From NCBI RefSeq assembly GCF_014635705.1, contig NZ_BMDI01000001.1:1876008-1940007 (forward strand): 64,000 nucleotides of DNA, in the 5' to 3' direction. Shown one piece after another: positions 61,903 to 64,000 of this stretch. Position 1 is the first letter of the stretch. Each line of letters begins with the position of its first letter. This DNA is from Oxalicibacterium faecigallinarum (lineage in GTDB: Bacteria; Pseudomonadota; Gammaproteobacteria; Burkholderiales; Burkholderiaceae_D). The translations under genes were made by a program, and so were the position numbers. The notes beneath the pieces are model-generated. The model had not been told where the DNA came from and made no database searches. It saw only the letters and a program-made list of their open reading frames with translations.

Positions 61903-62985
61903 TCAGTTGCCTGCCTTCAGTCCAAAGGCTTCGGACAGCAGCAAGATCTTGCCGGTATCACTGGAGTCGTAACCGGCAAGATCATCAATGGCCTGTTTGA
62001 AGCTGTCGGACTGCACCACCGTGATGACCAGCTTGATCAACGGGTCGTCCATCATCGCAATCGGCAAAGCCATGAAGTAGCGCTCCTTGACCAGCGGGAT
62101 GAAATCCAGATTGAAGCGATCTGCCGCCGTCTGCACACCAACACCAACGTCTGCCATGCCACTGGCGATGTAGGCGGCGACGGCTGAGTGCGTGAACTCG
62201 TTGCTCGGATAGCCTTCAATTTCGTTTGGTGAAATATTGGCACCTGCCAGCATCAGCTCCAGGAGCATGCGCGTGCCCGAACCGACCTGCCGGTTGACGA
62301 ATCGCACCCCTTCGCGTTTCAGATCCTGCAAGCCACTGATCTGTTTCGGATTGCCCGGCAAGACAAACAGACCTTGCGTCCGAACGGCCAGATGCACGAG
62401 ACAATGTTCACGTTGCGTCAGCCATTGCGTGTAGCGCTCGACAGCCTTGGCTTCAAACTCGCCAAGCGGCACGTGGAAACCAGCCAGATCACATTCGCGA
62501 CGTGACAGGGCAGCAACCGCATCGGTACTGTTGCGATAACGCAGATCGACCGGCAAACCGGCTTCCGTCAGTTGCTTGAGCAATGCATCCACCGCAAACC
62601 CGTGGCTGGCATCCAGTCTTAATAGATGCGTTTTACCGACCACCGTTTTGCCGATTTCGTTTTCCAGTTCGGACGCCAGACTTTCCAGCATGGGCGACAA
62701 GCGGGCCCGGATACGTCGGTCGGCCCAGATCAGCTTTTCCGCCAACGGCGTCAATGTCGTACCGCGTCCGCGATCGGTATTCAATAGGGCAGTATCAAAA
62801 AGTTGCTCGACGTTACGCAACATGCCCCAGGCATACCGGTAGGAAAGACCGACGGAACGCGCCGCATTGGAAATGGAACCCGTGCGCTGAATCGCCGTCA
62901 GTAATTGAAGGAGGATTGCCGTATCGACCGTGTCATTGGCATCGTGCGTCACCTCCCAGTGGGGATTGATGATGACCTTGAACAT
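61903..62985 (-). CDS. ModE/LysR-like helix-turn-helix with periplasmic-binding-like domain, probable fds regulator
   Basis: A 360-residue protein. Residues about 20-95 form a LysR/ModE-type winged helix (LLQLLTAIQRTGSISNAARS, VGLSYRYAWGMLRNVEQLF). Residues about 120-350 form a substrate-binding fold (LRLDASHGFAVDALLKQLTE, DLAGFHVPLGEFE, VNRQVGSGTRMLLELMLAGA) of the PBP-like type seen in molybdate-related regulators. It is divergent from fdsG, sharing a 312-bp promoter region with GCATAT palindromes. A role as formate dehydrogenase or molybdenum regulator is inferred. Confidence 0.85.
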   Translation of the reverse strand: MFKVIINPHWEVTHDANDTVDTAILLQLLTAIQRTGSISNAARSVGLSYRYAWGMLRNVEQLFDTALLNTDRGRGTTLTPLAEKLIWADRRIRARLSPMLESLASELENEIGKTVVGKTHLLRLDASHGFAVDALLKQLTEAGLPVDLRYRNSTDAVAALSRRECDLAGFHVPLGEFEAKAVERYTQWLTQREHCLVHLAVRTQGLFVLPGNPKQISGLQDLKREGVRFVNRQVGSGTRMLLELMLAGANISPNEIEGYPSNEFTHSAVAAYIASGMADVGVGVQTAADRFNLDFIPLVKERYFMALPIAMMDDPLIKLVITVVQSDSFKQAIDDLAGYDSSDTGKILLLSEAFGLKAGN

Positions 62986-63297
62986 GATGAGGAATTTCCA
63001 GTGTAAACAGGCTGTGTAAACAAGAATGAAAACCAGTTACATATGCATAAGAAAGCATATTGAATTGGCGAATTGTGGCGTTTACGCCGAGTTTACCCTT
63101 GTGAACGAAAAAGCATATTGAATTCCCATACTGGCAGTGATACCTTTCGCGTGTTGCAAGGTATACCCCCAGCAAAACTATATGCTCTAAACAGCATATA
63201 GACAAGAAATTTTACAAGGAAACAGTATGGTCTCGTTGGATATCACGACCGTATGGCAGGCAGCAAAGCCATTTGTGTCGCAAGGAGGAGTGTGAGT
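62986..63297. promoter_or_regulatory. fds operon control region with GCATAT palindromes
   Basis: Contains ATATGC-N8-GCATAT (63041-63060), a second GCATATTGAATT copy at 63113-63124 (first at 63055-63066), and a perfect palindrome TATATGCT-CTAAAC-AGCATATA (63179-63200). The repeated core suggests binding sites for the divergent regulator or ModE. The ribosome binding site AAGGAGGAG precedes fdsG. Confidence 0.6.
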
Positions 63298-63774
63298 ATG
63301 AGCACCCAAACATTTGATATGGCAGCAATCGAAGGTATTCTGGCTAAACGCAAGTCGATGCCTGGCGCCTTGCTGCCGATTCTGCACGACATTCAAAACG
63401 TCATCGGCTACATTCCGCCGAGCGTTGTTCCTGTCATTGCAGAAAGCATCAACGTCTCGCGCGCAGAAGTACACGGCGTGATTACCTATTACCACTTCTT
63501 CCGCCAACATCCAGCAGGCAAGCACGTTGTGCAGATCTGCCGCGCCGAAGCTTGCCAGGCACGTGGTTGTGAAGAGCTGGCCTCCCACGCCAAAGAACTG
63601 CTGGGTTGCGATTTCCACGGCACGACCGATGACAACAACTTCTCGTTGGAAACCGTGTACTGCCTCGGCCAATGCGCCAGCGGTCCTGCGATCCAGATCG
63701 ATGACGATCTGTACGCACGCGTTTCCAAGGAAAAATTCAATCGCCTGATCCAGGCCAAGCGAGGTGTCCAATGA
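63298..63774 (+). CDS. fdsG: formate dehydrogenase gamma subunit FdsG
   Basis: A 158-residue NuoE-like [2Fe-2S] protein. The four cluster ligands appear as Cys81, Cys86 (ICRAEACQARG) and Cys122, Cys126 (VYCLGQCASGP). It passes electrons in the NAD-reducing, molybdenum-containing formate dehydrogenase (FdsABG). ATG 63298 with AAGGAGGAG is preferred over an upstream ATG at 63253. Its stop overlaps the fdsB start by 4 bp. The operon should continue with fdsA, fdsC and fdsD beyond the window. Confidence 0.92.
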   Translation: MSTQTFDMAAIEGILAKRKSMPGALLPILHDIQNVIGYIPPSVVPVIAESINVSRAEVHGVITYYHFFRQHPAGKHVVQICRAEACQARGCEELASHAKELLGCDFHGTTDDNNFSLETVYCLGQCASGPAIQIDDDLYARVSKEKFNRLIQAKRGVQ

Positions 63775-64000
63775 CCTTTACCGTATTTGTTCCACGCGAT
63801 TCGACCGCGCTGGCGCTCGGCGCCAACGAGACGGCTGAAGCCATCGCCAAGGAAGCCAAGGCACGCGGCATCGATATCAAGCTCGTGCGTAATGGTTCGC
63901 GCGGCATGTTCTGGCTCGAGCCACTGGTCGAAGTCGCGACCGATGCCGGCCGTATCGGCTTTGGCCCGATCGAGGCTGATGAAGTTGCCGCACTGTTTGA
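63771..64000 (+). CDS. fdsB: formate dehydrogenase beta subunit FdsB, partial
   Basis: The first 76 residues (MTFTVFVPRDSTALALGANE, GSRGMFWLEPLVEV, GRIGFGPIEADEVAALF) match the start of FdsB, the NuoF-like flavin and iron-sulphur subunit that reduces NAD. It overlaps fdsG by 4 bp (ATGA). The FMN and NAD motifs lie outside the window. Confidence 0.88.
   Translation, partial: MTFTVFVPRDSTALALGANETAEAIAKEAKARGIDIKLVRNGSRGMFWLEPLVEVATDAGRIGFGPIEADEVAALF

Overview
The window looks like the origin-proximal region of a Burkholderiales (betaproteobacterial) chromosome, most likely an Oxalobacteraceae such as a Herminiimonas relative. The core order rpmH-rnpA-yidD-yidC-mnmE on one side and dnaA-dnaN-gyrB on the other is classical. 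A monomeric isocitrate dehydrogenase, LpxO, a DUF3309 peptide, an NAD-linked formate dehydrogenase and an Fds-type molybdenum formate dehydrogenase fit that group. The family assignment is inference; no rRNA or tRNA is present to test it.

Layout. 1-9.4 kb: a partial hexose-6-phosphate mutarotase, small exported proteins, a chemoreceptor/c-di-GMP phosphodiesterase operon, a MerR-GAF regulator and a Gly-rich lipoprotein. 9.6-14.2 kb: a lipoprotein, then a restriction-modification cluster (PLD-type nuclease facing two overlapping methyltransferases and a ribbon-helix-helix protein), then an IS21 istA fossil. 14.76-25.13 kb: a 10.4-kb element that I delimit from the sequence. It has matching inverted ends (22 of 25 bases) starting TGTAGG, extra copies of the end motif at both ends, and a perfect 5-bp target duplication AACGA. 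It lies between gyrB and what looks like the original gyrB terminator. I recognise no transposase in it. Its cargo is mostly defence-like: a nuclease-EVE fusion, an Mrr-type nuclease, a HEPN-like protein, unknown genes and a two-reverse-transcriptase DRT3-like module. The first reverse transcriptase lacks its N-terminal part. The stretch after the second is a candidate ncRNA with an ACACAC tract and an intrinsic terminator.

25.1-35.3 kb: gyrB, dnaN, dnaA (DnaA boxes on both sides of dnaA), rpmH, rnpA, yidD, yidC, mnmE. 35.4-55.8 kb: ordinary chromosome, with cyclopropane fatty acid synthase, isocitrate dehydrogenase, LpxO, a soluble sensor-CheW protein, MOSC and dehydrogenase genes, TesB, MgtC-like and HPP membrane proteins, and many small proteins. 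55.9-64 kb: a formate/molybdenum block with an NAD-dependent formate dehydrogenase and a LysR regulator, modE-modA-modB-modC, and a ModE/LysR-like regulator divergent from fdsG-fdsB. Molybdate uptake next to a molybdenum-dependent formate dehydrogenase makes functional sense, and repeated GCATAT palindromes in the divergent promoter are the likely control sites.
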